64,000 bases of DNA, taken from the NCBI GenBank assembly GCA_001647635.1, contig CP014761.1, forward strand, positions 2,852,001-2,916,000. The letters run 5' to 3'. A program made the translations under genes and the position numbers. Positions 9,435-18,562 of this stretch are shown one piece after another. A model generated the notes under the pieces. The model ran no database searches, had not been told where the DNA came from, and saw only the letters and a list, made by a program, of their open reading frames with translations. Source of the DNA: Leifsonia xyli (GTDB lineage: Bacteria > Actinomycetota > Actinomycetes > Actinomycetales > Microbacteriaceae). Numbering within the stretch: position 1 is the first letter of the stretch; every line of letters starts with the position of its first letter.

Positions 9435-11341
9435 TCAGATCTCGACGTCGCTGCCCATCGTCACCGTGCGCAGCGGAGGCAGGTTGAACCGCGCAGCGGG
9501 GTCCGCCGCGTTGTGCGCCAGGCCGACGAACAGCGATCGGCGCCAGCGCACCATCCCGTGCGCCCGGGTGGTGCGGATCGCGCCGCGGGAGATGAAGTAC
9601 GACGCCGACATGAAGTCGCCCGCGTCGAGCGGGAGCACGCCCAGCCGGCAGGCCTGGCGGAGGGCCCGCGGGATGTCGGGCTCGTCCGAGAAGCCGAAGC
9701 GGATGCTGAGGTGCTCGATCCCGTCGTCCACGTAGCCGAGGTCGTCGTAGTCGAAGGCGTCGGCCGGCGGCACGTGCGGCACCTGCGCCGTCGCGATCGA
9801 GACGATGATGACGTGCTCGTGGAGGATGTGGTTGTGCTTGACGTTGGCCCGCAGCGCCAGGGGGGTAGTGTCCTTGTTCGGGTGCGGGAAGATGGCGATC
9901 CCGGGCACGCGCGGCAGGTTCTGGTCGCGGATCTCCTCGATGAACTCGACCAGCGACCCCTCCTTGCGCTTACGGTCCTCCTGCACCAGCTGCCGGCCGC
10001 GACGCCAGGTCGTCATGATGAGGATGACCGTGGCCGCGATGAGGAGGGGCACCCAGCCGCCGTTGACGATCTTCGAGAGGTTGCCCGCGAGGAAGGCCAG
10101 CTCGAGGCCGCCGAACGCGACCGCGGCCAGGATGATCTTCCACGGCGCCCAGTGCCACAGCGGCCGGGCGACGATGAGCAGCAGGACCGTGTCCACGACC
10201 AGCGCGCCGGTCACCGAGATGCCGTAGGCGGTCGACAGCCGATCGGATGACCCGAAGGCGAGCATCACGGCCATGACGCCGATGAACAGCAGGAGGTTGA
10301 CCGCCGGCAGGTAGATCTGCCCGCCCTCGTGCTTCGAGGTCTGCCGGATGGTGAGCGGCGGCAGCAGCCCGAGCTGCACCGCCTGCCGTGACAGCGAGAA
10401 CGCCCCCGAGATCACGGCCTGGCTGGCGATCACGGTCGCCGCGGTCGCCAGGATCACGACGGGGAGGCGGCCCCACTCCGGGATCAGCAGGAAGAACGGA
10501 TTCGCCCTCGCCGCCGGGTCGTGCAGGATGAGCGACGCCTGCCCGAGGTAGTTGAGCGTCAGCGCCGGGAACACCAGGAAGAACCAGGCCCGGCGGATCG
10601 GCGAGCGCCCGAAGTGGCCCATGTCGGCGTAGAGCGCCTCGGCGCCGGTGATGACCAGCACGACCGCGCCGAGCGCGATGAACGAGATGGCCGGATGCGC
10701 GACGATGAACACGATCGCGTAGGTCGGCGACAGCCCGACGAGGACCGACGGATGCGGGATGACCTGCGCGAGCCCGGCGACGGCCAGCACGGTGAACCAC
10801 AGCACCATGACGGGGCCGAAGAGCACGCCCACCTTCGCCGTCCCGAACCGCTGCACCGCGAACAGCACCACGAGGATGACCGCGGCGATCGGGATGACCA
10901 TGGTCGAGATCGCCGGGAGGGTGACGTGCAGACCTTCGACGGCGGAGAGGACGCTGATGGCGGGGGTGATGATCGAGTCGCCGTAGAACAGCGAGACGCC
11001 GACGATGCCGACGACCAGGAGCATCCCGGCCTTCGACGCCTTGCCGGCGTAGAGGCGCTTCGCGAGCGCGGCCAGCGCCATGACGCCGCCCTCGCCGTCG
11101 TTGTCCGCGCGCATCAGGATCGTGACGTACTTGATTGACACGATGATCGTGATGCTCCAGAACATCAGCGATATCACGCCGTACACGTCGTCCTGATTGG
11201 GACGCACCGCCCGCCGTCGAGCAGGAAGACGGTCTTGAGCGCGTAGAGCGGACTCGTGCCGATGTCGCCGAAGACGACACCCAGCGCCGCCAGAGCGGCG
11301 CCGAGCATCAGCTTCCGGCCGGGACCACCGGCGCGGTTCAT
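9435..11341 (-). CDS. kup: KUP-family potassium transporter, apparent frameshift
   Basis: About 635 residues after repair, the usual KUP length. The N-terminal GVVFGDIGTSPLYALKTVF segment is the family signature and is encoded in a different frame from the rest. The frames join at the C run 11210-11212, where one missing base restores DGGAVRPNQDD. The remainder has about twelve helices (YGDSIITPAISVLSAVEG, TGAEALYADMGHFG) and a cytosolic C-terminal domain. It would carry out proton-coupled potassium uptake. I chose the ATG at 11341, preceded by GGGAG at about 10 bases; a GTG at 11404 would place two stable hairpins inside the coding region. The preceding 90 bases form a structured leader. Confidence 0.85.
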
Positions 11342-11433
11342 CCCGCTGCCGGCTCCCGTCGGGGCTTTCGCCCCGTGTATACGCAGATCACCCACGAGCG
11401 ACACCGTACGCCGGTGTCGCCGTGGGCGGGCTG
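11342..11433 (-). promoter_or_regulatory. Structured leader between cspA and kup
   Basis: Two strong hairpins lie here: nine-base arms at 11398-11406 and 11412-11420 with a five-base loop, and GGGGC/GCCCC with a GAAA tetraloop at 11361-11374. The first may terminate cspA; the pair may form a regulatory leader for kup. I do not see the conserved cores of the c-di-AMP ydaO-type riboswitch. Confidence 0.35.
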
Positions 11434-11637
11434 TCAGAGGGGGCGGATGTTCGCAGCCTGCGGACCCTTGGGGCCCTGGGCCAGGTCGTACTCGACCTTC
11501 TGGTTCTCTTCGAGGTTACGGAAACCCTGCGAAGCGATCTCGCTGTAGTGGGCGAAGACGTCGGCGCTGCCGTCATCCGGGGCGATGAAGCCGTAGCCCT
11601 TCTCCGAGTTGAACCACTTGACGGTACCTTGTGCCAT
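11434..11637 (-). CDS. cspA: Cold-shock protein (CspA family)
   Basis: A 67-residue single cold-shock domain that binds single-stranded RNA/DNA. RNP1 (KGYGFI) and RNP2 (VFAHYSEI) are intact, and the N-terminal [14 protein letters not shown] is typical. AAGGAAG lies upstream of the ATG at 11635-11637. A TACGAT -10-like box (11693-11698) would give a short leader of about 50 bases, overlapping the 3' end of the upstream hydrolase gene. Length and residues match the actinobacterial housekeeping CspA group. It could act as an RNA chaperone in growth or cold adaptation. Confidence 0.95.
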   Translation of the reverse strand: MAQGTVKWFNSEKGYGFIAPDDGSADVFAHYSEIASQGFRNLEENQKVEYDLAQGPKGPQAANIRPL

Positions 11638-11651
11638 CGTTTTTCTTCCTT

Positions 11652-12578
11652 TCACGCCCGATGCGAAACTTTTTCAGGCGCCGGACGGTCCCATCGTACA
11701 CGCGCACGCGCCGAGAGCGCCCGGATGAACTGCGCGACGTCATCGGGCGTCTCCTCCGCCATGTAGTGCCCGGCGGTCGTCGGCTGGTAGGTGAGGTCGT
11801 CGGACCAGGCGCCCCAGATGGCCGTGGGGTCGAAGCCGAGCTGGGCTCCCCAGTCCTGCGAGAGGACGCCGAGCGGCATCTCCAGCTTGCGTCCGGCGTC
11901 CCGGTCGGCCCGGTCGAGCTCGAGGTCGACGCCGGAGCTGGCGCGGAAGTCGGCGACGATCGACGGGACGGCGGCGACCGAGCTCTCGATGTAGTGGCGG
12001 CGCAGTTCGGGCGTGAAGGTGTTGCCGTCCGAGTCCCACGCGTCGAGGAACGAGGCGAAGAAGTCCTCGGCGACCGCCGCGATCATCCGTTCGGGCAGGC
12101 CCTTCGGCTGGGCCATGAGGTAGAGATGCCAGGCGACCTTCGCGTCGGCACCGTGGAGCACGCCCCAGGTGTCGAGCGTCGGGAGCACGTCGAGGATGCC
12201 GAGGTACTGCACGGCGTCGGGGTGGTCGAGGGCGGCGCGCACGCCGACGAGGGCGCCGCGGTCGTGGCCGACGAGCCCGAAGCGGTCGTGGCCGAGCGCG
12301 GCCGTGACCGCCACGACGTCGTCGCCCATGGTGCGCTTGGAGTAGGTGTCGGGGCCGTCCTCCTCGGGCTTCCCGCTCTCGCCGTAGCCGCGGAGGTCGG
12401 GCACGATCACGGTGTGCTCGTCGGCGAGCCGCCGGGCCACCTCGCGCCACATCACGTGGGTCTGCGGGAAGCCGTGCAGCAGCACGACCGCGGGGCCGTG
12501 GCCGCCGAAGGCGACGTTGAGGGGCACGCCGCCGCTGCCGGGGATGATGCGGTAGTCGAAGTCGTCGATTGTGGTCAT
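11652..12578 (-). CDS. Alpha/beta hydrolase (epoxide hydrolase / haloacetate dehalogenase-like)
   Basis: A 308-residue alpha/beta hydrolase. The oxyanion segment [10 protein letters not shown] and the strand DLRGYGES are followed by the nucleophile elbow GHDRG. The nucleophile is therefore Asp, as in epoxide hydrolases and haloacetate dehalogenases, not the Ser of esterases. A cap region lies mid-protein and the catalytic His is in TAGHYMAEE near the C-terminus. Start ATG at 12578 overlaps the stop of the upstream TetR gene by four bases (ATGA), so the two are translationally coupled and the TetR protein likely controls this enzyme. The substrate is unknown. Confidence 0.85.
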   Translation of the reverse strand: MTTIDDFDYRIIPGSGGVPLNVAFGGHGPAVVLLHGFPQTHVMWREVARRLADEHTVIVPDLRGYGESGKPEEDGPDTYSKRTMGDDVVAVTAALGHDRFGLVGHDRGALVGVRAALDHPDAVQYLGILDVLPTLDTWGVLHGADAKVAWHLYLMAQPKGLPERMIAAVAEDFFASFLDAWDSDGNTFTPELRRHYIESSVAAVPSIVADFRASSGVDLELDRADRDAGRKLEMPLGVLSQDWGAQLGFDPTAIWGAWSDDLTYQPTTAGHYMAEETPDDVAQFIRALSARARVRWDRPAPEKVSHRA

Positions 12579-13267
12579 CGGGGGAGTCCTTCCGGTGCGG
12601 GGTCGGGGTCGGTGGGGTCGGCGGGGGCGGGATGCCCCGAGAAGATGCCGAGGGGGAGAGCGCCCGCACGACCGGCAGTGGCCCGGAGGGCGGGGATCAG
12701 GAGGGTGTCGACCAGCGCCTGCAGGTACCCGCGGCTGATCTCCAGGCCGTTGAGCCGGCGGAGCAGCAGGACGCTGCCGGTGATCTCCTCGAAGGGGAAC
12801 GGGTCGGCGCCCTCCGGCAGCTCGCCGCGTGCGACTGCGGCGGCGATCACGGAGGCGGGGAGCCGTCCGCCGGTCGGCCCGATGCTGCGCTCGATGGCGT
12901 CGCCCAGCTCCGGATCCTCGAAGCCCGCCTGCAGCAGAGCGAGGGCGGTGTGCCCGTCGGTCGACTGCATGGTCGTCACGAGCCGGGTGCAGAGGGCGAG
13001 CAGGTCGCCGCGCAGCGAGCCGGTGTCGATCTCGTCCGGACCTTCGCGCCGGGCCGGGCCGGCCTTGAGCGCCGCGACCACCATGTCCCGCTTGGTCTTC
13101 CAGCGGCGGTACAGCGTCGGCTTGGAGGCGCCGGCACGCCGGGCCACCTCCTCGAACGTCACGCCGTCGTAGCCGCGCTCGGTGAGCAGAGCGTTGACGA
13201 CCTCCAGGATCGCCGCCTCGCGCTCCGCGTCCCGAGGCCGCCCGGCGTTCCTCTGTGAATACGACAC
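12575..13267 (-). CDS. TetR/AcrR-family regulator of the hydrolase operon
   Basis: A 230-residue TetR protein. The helix-turn-helix is at about residues 20-65 (GVTFEEVARRAGASKPTLYRRW), followed by a ligand-binding C-terminal domain. It starts with GTG (13265-13267), and the start codon lies inside an imperfect palindrome (13258-13277), so it probably represses its own operon. The last four bases overlap the hydrolase start. The C-terminal tail is Pro/Asp-rich and probably unstructured. The inducer is unknown; it may be the substrate of the coupled hydrolase. Confidence 0.85.
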   Translation of the reverse strand: MSYSQRNAGRPRDAEREAAILEVVNALLTERGYDGVTFEEVARRAGASKPTLYRRWKTKRDMVVAALKAGPARREGPDEIDTGSLRGDLLALCTRLVTTMQSTDGHTALALLQAGFEDPELGDAIERSIGPTGGRLPASVIAAAVARGELPEGADPFPFEEITGSVLLLRRLNGLEISRGYLQALVDTLLIPALRATAGRAGALPLGIFSGHPAPADPTDPDPAPEGLPR

Positions 13268-13277
13268 GTTCCGTATC
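13258..13277. promoter_or_regulatory. Putative TetR operator overlapping the regulator start codon
   Basis: AATACG (13258-13263) and CGTATC (13272-13277) form an imperfect palindrome with an 8-base spacer. Position over the GTG start of the TetR gene fits autorepression. The spacing is plausible for a TetR dimer but unproven. Confidence 0.45.
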
Positions 13278-13297
13278 GTAACACCATTCCGTCCATA

Positions 13298-13345
13298 GGT
13301 CGCAACACGCTGTTACGGGGTGGGCCGTAACGGCGTGTTGCGACC
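13298..13345. repeat. Long inverted repeat between the two TetR genes
   Basis: 21-base arms 13298-13318 and 13325-13345 pair with a single mismatch around a 6-base loop. The right arm ends directly before the stop codon of the downstream-coordinate TetR gene (stop at 13347-13349 on the minus strand). There is no T tract; it may act as a terminator or a structural repeat. Confidence 0.6.
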
Positions 13346-13346
13346 A

Positions 13347-13967
13347 CTAGATCTGGGCGAGGGCCCCGGGCGCGAGGCCGAGCGTCCACTCGGCGACGTC
13401 GGAGACGAAGCGCACGTGCGCGGGGTGGGTGAGGTCGCCCGTGCTGTTGACGTACGAGCCGCCGCCGTCGACGGCCATCAGGATGCGGATGCTCGCGGCC
13501 TCCGCATCCACGTCGGCGAAGTCGCCGGAGCGGATGCCGTCCTCGATGATGGCGCGCAGGCGCGCGCGGTCGAGCTGGTCCTGCTCGGTGAGGGTCGCGT
13601 CCAGCGATGGGGTGAAGCGGGAGAGGTGGCGCGCGTTCAGCCACAGGCGGGCGAGCGGCAGCGAGGCGCCGGTCTCGATGTGGCCGATGAAGTGCGACAG
13701 CCGCTCGACCGGGGTGCCCTCGGTCGGGAAGAACCGCTCGCGCTCGATGGTCGCTGCACGCGCGAAGGCCTCGTCGACGAGGTCTTCCGCGGCGGGGAAG
13801 TAGTGCGAGATCAGGCCGGGCCGCACGCCGAGCCGGGTCGCCACCGCTCGCAGCGTGATCCGCTCGAGGCCCTCGTCGAGCGCGATGGATGCGGCGGCCG
13901 AGAGGATCTCCTCCCGGCGCTCCTCCGGCTGCTTGCGGATCCGGGGTGAAGGCGCTCTTGACTCCAT
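13347..13967 (-). CDS. TetR-family regulator divergent from the permease-amidohydrolase operon
   Basis: A 206-residue TetR/AcrR protein. The helix-turn-helix lies near the N-terminus (ITLRAVATRLGVRPGLISHYF), and the C-terminal domain resembles BetI-type ligand-binding domains. The ATG at 13965-13967 is used because the upstream frame has no initiation signal; its own Shine-Dalgarno is weak (GGGG). It is divergent from the NCS1 permease and amidohydrolase across 85 bases, so control of that operon is the natural inference. No perfect operator palindrome was found there. Confidence 0.82.
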   Translation of the reverse strand: MESRAPSPRIRKQPEERREEILSAAASIALDEGLERITLRAVATRLGVRPGLISHYFPAAEDLVDEAFARAATIERERFFPTEGTPVERLSHFIGHIETGASLPLARLWLNARHLSRFTPSLDATLTEQDQLDRARLRAIIEDGIRSGDFADVDAEAASIRILMAVDGGGSYVNSTGDLTHPAHVRFVSDVAEWTLGLAPGALAQI

Positions 13968-14052
13968 GGGACCCCATGCTATTGAATAAGCGACCAACAA
14001 CCTATTGGGCATATGACCAACAGCGATGGAGCTGCTGGCAGGAGAGGAACCC

Positions 14053-15482
14053 ATGTCCGAAACCCGGACCGGCACTGAACGCTTCGTGGATGCCTCCACT
14101 CAGCCCGAGACCCGGGGATCGAGGTCATCGGCGACAGCGAGCGTCACGGCCGCGCGCGCGATCTGTTCTTCGTCTGGGCGGCACCCGGCGTGAGCATCCT
14201 GAACTTCACCATCGGCGCCACGCTGATCCTGCTCGGGCTCGAGATCTGGCAGGCGTTGCTGGTGATCCTCGCCGCGTCGCTGCTGTGGATCTTCCCCGGC
14301 CTGATCGCGGGAAGCGGGCCCGCCGCGGGCACCTCCGGGTCGGTCGTGACGCGGGCGATGTACGGGATCGTCGGCAACAAGCTCTTCGTGGCCTTCGTCG
14401 GCTGGTTCATCGGCGCGGTGTTCCTGTCGCTGACCTGGCTGGCGTCGAGCTTCATGGGCGCCGACCTGCTGCGGCGCATCGGCCTCGACGACCCGGTGTG
14501 GGTGCCGATCGGCGTCACCGTGGTCGTCTCGGCGGTCACCATCGCGGTCGCGATCTTCGGGCACGGCCTCATCCTGCGCATCTACCCGGTCATGGCGATC
14601 GTGCTGTTCGCGATCTTCCTTCTCGTGTCGGCGTTCATCCTGCCCACTGTCGACTGGGGCTACCGTGCGCCGGAGCCCCTGGGCGGCGTGCCGCTGTGGT
14701 CGGCGATCACGGTCGGCTTCACCATCCTCGCCTCGACGCCGCTGTCGTTCATCAACAGCCCGGACATCGCCCGGTACCTGCCACGATCGGCCAAGCCGTC
14801 GCACATCACGGCCGCCACGGCTCTCGGCGGAGCCGTGCCGTTCATCGTCTTCACGGCCATGGGCGTGCTGCTCGCCACCGGGCTGAAGGCGAGCGCGTTC
14901 GACGCCGGGATCGACGTGGCGCTGTTCGACCTGCTGCCCGGGTGGGTCGGACCCCTGCTGGTGATCGGCGTGATCGTCAACACGATCGCGCTGAACGCGA
15001 TGACGGCGTACTCGTCGAGCATGTCGCTGCAGGCGATCGGCCTGCGGCTGAAGCGCATCCCGGCCGCGATCATCGTCGGACTGGTGGGCACCGCGCTCAC
15101 GATCTACCTCGTGCTGTCGTCGAGCCTGCTGGAGGCGGCGAACCTGCTCCTGCAGTTCCTCGTCATCGTCTCGGGGCCGGCCATGGCGATCTACGTCGTC
15201 GACGTGCTGCGCCGCAAGTACGTCTACGACGGCGCCGACCTGTTCGACGACCGCCGCGGCGGCCGGTTCTGGTACACCGGCGGGTGGAGCATCCCGGGCA
15301 TCTCGGCCCTGGTGGTCGGCGGCCTGGCGACCGCGCTCTGCCTGTCGACCGACGTCTGGACCGGCGCCATCGGCCAGGCGCTCGGTCACGTCGACCTCTC
15401 GGTGCCGGTCGGGATGATCGTCGCCGCCCTCGTCTACGCACTGCTGAGCCGCACCCGGCTCGGGAAGGAGGGACGGCTGTGA
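14053..15482 (+). CDS. NCS1-type purine/cytosine permease, apparent frameshift
   Basis: About 476 residues after repair. The frame changes at the G run 14114-14117: the N-terminal MSETRTGTERF reads in one frame and the transporter body in another. One extra G gives RGIEVIGDSERHGRARDLFFVW, a typical NCS1 N-terminal approach to helix 1. Around twelve helices follow, with NFTIGATL in helix 1 and SPDIARYLP mid-protein. The family imports nucleobases, allantoin, hydantoins or related compounds with protons or sodium. GGAGAGGA precedes the ATG at 14053. The stop overlaps the amidohydrolase start (GTGA), so permease and enzyme are made together and probably share a substrate. Confidence 0.82.
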
Positions 15483-17100
15483 CCGACCCCATCACCCTGT
15501 ATCGCGGCGGCCGCGTCTTCACCGCCGACGCCGATCCCGAGCGCGCGTGGGCCACCGCGTTCGCCGTCTCGGGCGACCGGATCGTCTGGGTCGGCCGTGA
15601 GGGCGACCCGTCGCCCGCCGCCGATCACGTCGTCGACCTCGAGGGCCGGCTCGTGCTGCCCGGGTTCACGGACGCCCACACGCACCTGCTGATGATGGGC
15701 GCGGCTCTCGGGCAGGTGTACCTGACGGACGCGCGCAGCCTCCCCGACATCCAGCGGATGCTGCGGGAGGCGCGCGCGGACGATCCGTCGGCGACGGTGC
15801 TGCGGGGTCGCGGGTGGCTGTTCGACGCGGTTCCGGGAGGAGCGCCGACCGCAGCCATGATCGACGACGCGGTCGCGGACATCCCGGTGTATCTGGATGC
15901 GAACGACTACCACTCCTGCTGGGTCAACACGGCGGCGCTGGCCGAGCTCGGCATCACCCGCGACACCCCGGACCCGATCGGCGGCGAGATCGTGAAGGAC
16001 GCCGACGGCGAGCCGACCGGGCTCCTGCTGGAGACCGCCGCGACCCAATACGCGTGGGCGCAGCGCGACGAGGCGACGACCGACGCGGACCGGGATGCGG
16101 ACATCGAGCGCACGCTCGCGGCCTATGCGGCGACCGGCGTCACCGGTGCGGTCGACATGGCGTTCGACGAGTACGGGCTGGCGGCCCTCGAGCGGGCGCA
16201 GGAGCGCCGCGGGGAGAGCTGCCGATCCGCGTGGCCGCGCACTGGCTGATCACGAACACGGGCGACGACGAGGCGAACCTCGCCCAGGTGGCCGAGGCCG
16301 TGCGCCGCGCTGCGCAGCCGTCGAGCCGGTGGCTGCGGGTGGTCGGCGTCAAGCTCATCCTGGACGGCGTGATCGACGCCTGCACCGCGGCGATGCGCCA
16401 GCCGTACGCGAACGGCACGAACGCCGATCCGATCTGGCCGCTCGAGCGGCTCCGCCCCGTGGTCGCCGCGGCCGATGCCGCGGGCCTGCAGGTCGCCATG
16501 CACGCGATCGGCGACTACGCCAGCCAGCTCGCGCTCGACGCGATCGAGCACGCCGTCGCCGAGAACGGCGACCGCCCCCGCCGCCACCGCATCGAGCACC
16601 TGGAGTACGCCGCGCCGGGCACGGCCGAGCGGATGGCGCGCCTGGGCGTCACCGCGTCCATGCAGCCGGTCCATTCCGATCCCGCGATCTTCGACAACTG
16701 GGTCGCGATGCTCGGCGACGACCGGGTGGAGCGCGCGTTCCCGTGGCCCGAATACGAGGACGCGGGAGCGCTGCTCGCCTTCTCCACCGACTCGCCGACG
16801 GCGCCGCACCACGCCCTCGCGAACATGTACGTCGCGTCCACCCGCGCCTCCGCGCTCGACCCCTCGGTGCCCGCGGTGCAGCCCTGGTTCGCCCTGCCGC
16901 TCGACCGCGCCATCGGGCATGCGACCCGGGATGCGGCGGCCTCGGTGGGCGACGGGGACTGGCGGGGACGGATCGCGCCGGGCTTCGCAGCCGACGTGGC
17001 GGTGCTCGACGCGGACGTGTTCGCAGGGCAGCCGTCGCAGCTGCTGCGGGCGAAGGTCGTCGAGACGATCGTCGCGGGCCGGACGACCTACCGCGGCTGA
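15479..17100 (+). CDS. YtcJ-like amidohydrolase (amidohydrolase family 3), apparent frameshift
   Basis: About 540 residues after repair, the normal YtcJ-type length. The metal-binding DAHTHLL follows the N-terminal beta sandwich (LVLPGFTDAHTH). Later motifs include HAIGDYA, RIEHLEY and STDSPTAP, which supply further His and Asp ligands of the metal-dependent hydrolase barrel. The frame breaks at the G run 16211-16214; one missing G joins ERAQERRG to ELPIRVAAHWL. The GTG start at 15479 overlaps the permease stop by four bases. It likely hydrolyses an amide or cyclic amide brought in by the NCS1 permease. The exact substrate cannot be assigned. Confidence 0.82.
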
Positions 17101-17106
17101 GACAGA

Positions 17107-17433
17107 TCAGCGCATGGCGAAGAACCAGCTGCCGCCGTATTCGCGGTCGACGGTCTGCTGGGACTCCACCACGACCCCGCTACTGGCCACGTCGATCGGG
17201 GAGAAGCCGACCTCCCTCAACACGTCACGGACGGCCTCAGGGAGGGCGGCGTCAGCTCGCAGGTCATCGCGTTCCGCGTCCGTGGTCGTGCACAGCCACA
17301 CTCCCACACCGGGGAGGTCAGGAAACGCACCGACGAAACGGACGGCGGCCACGCCGCGCGATGCGAACCGGGCACTCACTGCCGGCTCGGCGTGATCGAC
17401 GAGCTTCCATCGCGGGTCGCCTGCTACTGACAA
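17107..17433 (-). CDS. Hypothetical protein, 108 aa
   Basis: Unrecognised 108-residue cytosolic protein. It alternates hydrophobic strands and acidic helices (AAVRFVGAFPDLPGVGVWLCTTT), with a C-terminal EYGGSWFFAMR tail. The start appears to be TTG at 17431-17433, supported by AGGAGA about 8 bases upstream. It converges tail to tail with the amidohydrolase and lies just downstream of another small gene on the same strand. Codon use is slightly less GC-biased than neighbours. No function can be assigned. Confidence 0.6.
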   Translation of the reverse strand: MSVAGDPRWKLVDHAEPAVSARFASRGVAAVRFVGAFPDLPGVGVWLCTTTDAERDDLRADAALPEAVRDVLREVGFSPIDVASSGVVVESQQTVDREYGGSWFFAMR

Positions 17434-17445
17434 GGACCGTCTCTC

Positions 17446-17781
17446 CTAGGCGGACGCCGGCCGGGCGGTCGCGGCGCCGGGCTGCGCGCCGGCCGGCGTG
17501 ACGGTGCTCTGCGCGGCCGCCGCATCCATGTCGAGGGAGTACTCGGGCGGGATGTGGTCGCGCAGGTCGCCGACGATCGTCTGCGTGTAGGTGAACGTCG
17601 ACGCGGCAGGCCACGGTTCGGAGTCGCTCAGCAGGTAGACGTCGAAGGCCGGCATGCCGGCCAGCGAGCTCGGCCGCCGGATGCTGGCCGGCGGGAACTC
17701 GCGCGGGTCGAAGTCGTGCTCGAAGTCGCGCCACGGGTGCTGGGGGTGTACGAACGCGGCGCGCCAGGGTGTGTCGCTCAT
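17446..17781 (-). CDS. Hypothetical protein, 111 aa
   Basis: Unrecognised 111-residue protein with an N-terminal WRAAFVHPQHPWRDFEHDFDP segment rich in aromatics and Asp, no membrane helix and an Ala/Pro-rich C-terminus that is probably disordered. GAGGA precedes the ATG at 17779-17781 at five bases. The start overlaps the TGA of the long form of the NYN reading frame (ATGA), which may be coincidence. Function unknown. Confidence 0.55.
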   Translation of the reverse strand: MSDTPWRAAFVHPQHPWRDFEHDFDPREFPPASIRRPSSLAGMPAFDVYLLSDSEPWPAASTFTYTQTIVGDLRDHIPPEYSLDMDAAAAQSTVTPAGAQPGAATARPASA

Positions 17782-18512
17782 CGGGTTCCTCGGGATAGGG
17801 CAGAGCGTTTCGGGTAGGCGATGACGGTTGTACCACGTGGCGCCGACGCCGTCCGGGAGGCGAGTGGCCTGTGGGTCTCGCGCCGTTCGCTCGGCGAAAC
17901 GCGGACACGGCTAGACTGTCGATGTAACCACCCGGATGCTTCGGCTACCGGGCGCGGCCCCCGAGAGATCGGGGGCCTGCTTTTTTCAGCGCCATGTAGG
18001 CGGCTTCCTGCAGAGACGAGCGCCAGAGACCGCTTGCGCGCCGAGAGCAACTGCATCGGCGGAACCAGGTCCGAGTCGGTGACGACGGCGTACGAATCGG
18101 CTCGGTCCTCCATCGCGTCGACGATGAGATGCGAGGCGAGAGCGACGTCGCTGCCCTTCTCCTCCGGCCGCTTGACGCGCACCGTCACGACCCGGCCGGA
18201 CGCGTCCAGCTGCTCCGGATGAACCGGTAGGTACTGCTTGTTGAACGAAAACGTCCCTTGCACGATCTCCACGCCGGTCGTCCGGAGAGCTCGCCAGTAG
18301 ATCTGCTGCCGCTGGCCGATCCCGGGGTTGTTCGTCAGTGGCTTCAGGGCCGCCGTGAAGAACTTGACGCCGATGACATCCCGATGCGGGAAGAGCCGAG
18401 AACCGAGCGCCATCAGGTCGAGCCACTTGTATTCGGGATAGGTGCGCTGCAGCATCCCCTTGTAGAGCGCGAAGCCGTCAACGTAGAGGATGACGGATCG
18501 GCGCGAGCGCAT
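17778..18512 (-). CDS. NYN-domain (PIN-like) protein with doubtful 3' end
   Basis: The first ~165 residues are a NYN domain, a PIN-like putative RNase fold: ILYVDGFALYKG carries the first acidic residue, ALASHLIVDAMEDR the second, and YAVVTDSDLVPP the third. Family members usually read TNDSD there; the Asn is absent. After about residue 170 the frame runs on through a strong terminator hairpin of the opposite strand with poor codon use, so the natural stop probably lies near 17990 and the downstream part is readthrough or follows a damaged C-terminus. A short alternative frame ending at 17945 has better codon use and could encode the true C-terminus. The stop at 17778 overlaps the next start. 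Confidence 0.6.
   Translation of the reverse strand: MRSRRSVILYVDGFALYKGMLQRTYPEYKWLDLMALGSRLFPHRDVIGVKFFTAALKPLTNNPGIGQRQQIYWRALRTTGVEIVQGTFSFNKQYLPVHPEQLDASGRVVTVRVKRPEEKGSDVALASHLIVDAMEDRADSYAVVTDSDLVPPMQLLSARKRSLALVSAGSRLHGAEKSRPPISRGPRPVAEASGWLHRQSSRVRVSPSERRETHRPLASRTASAPRGTTVIAYPKRSALSRGTR
17912..17986 (+). ncRNA. Candidate small RNA with intrinsic terminator
   Basis: A TAGACT -10-like box (17912-17917) is followed by a first hairpin, CCCGG/CCGGG with an inner GC-UUCG-GC cap (17931-17952). A perfect nine-base terminator stem follows (17956-17964 with 17969-17977, GAGA loop), then TGC and six T (17981-17986). No plus-strand protein gene precedes it, so a ~60-base transcript ending here is the simplest explanation. 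A good -35 box is not visible. It is antisense to the doubtful 3' end of the NYN gene. Confidence 0.5.
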
Positions 18513-18562
18513 CCGCCGATGCTAGCCGCGGCGAACTGCCCGCTCTGAATAGCGGCCACCGC

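Noticed and set aside
11342..11433. c-di-AMP (ydaO-type) riboswitch before kup
   Set aside because: The conserved ydaO core sequences are not visible; kept only as an undefined structured leader.
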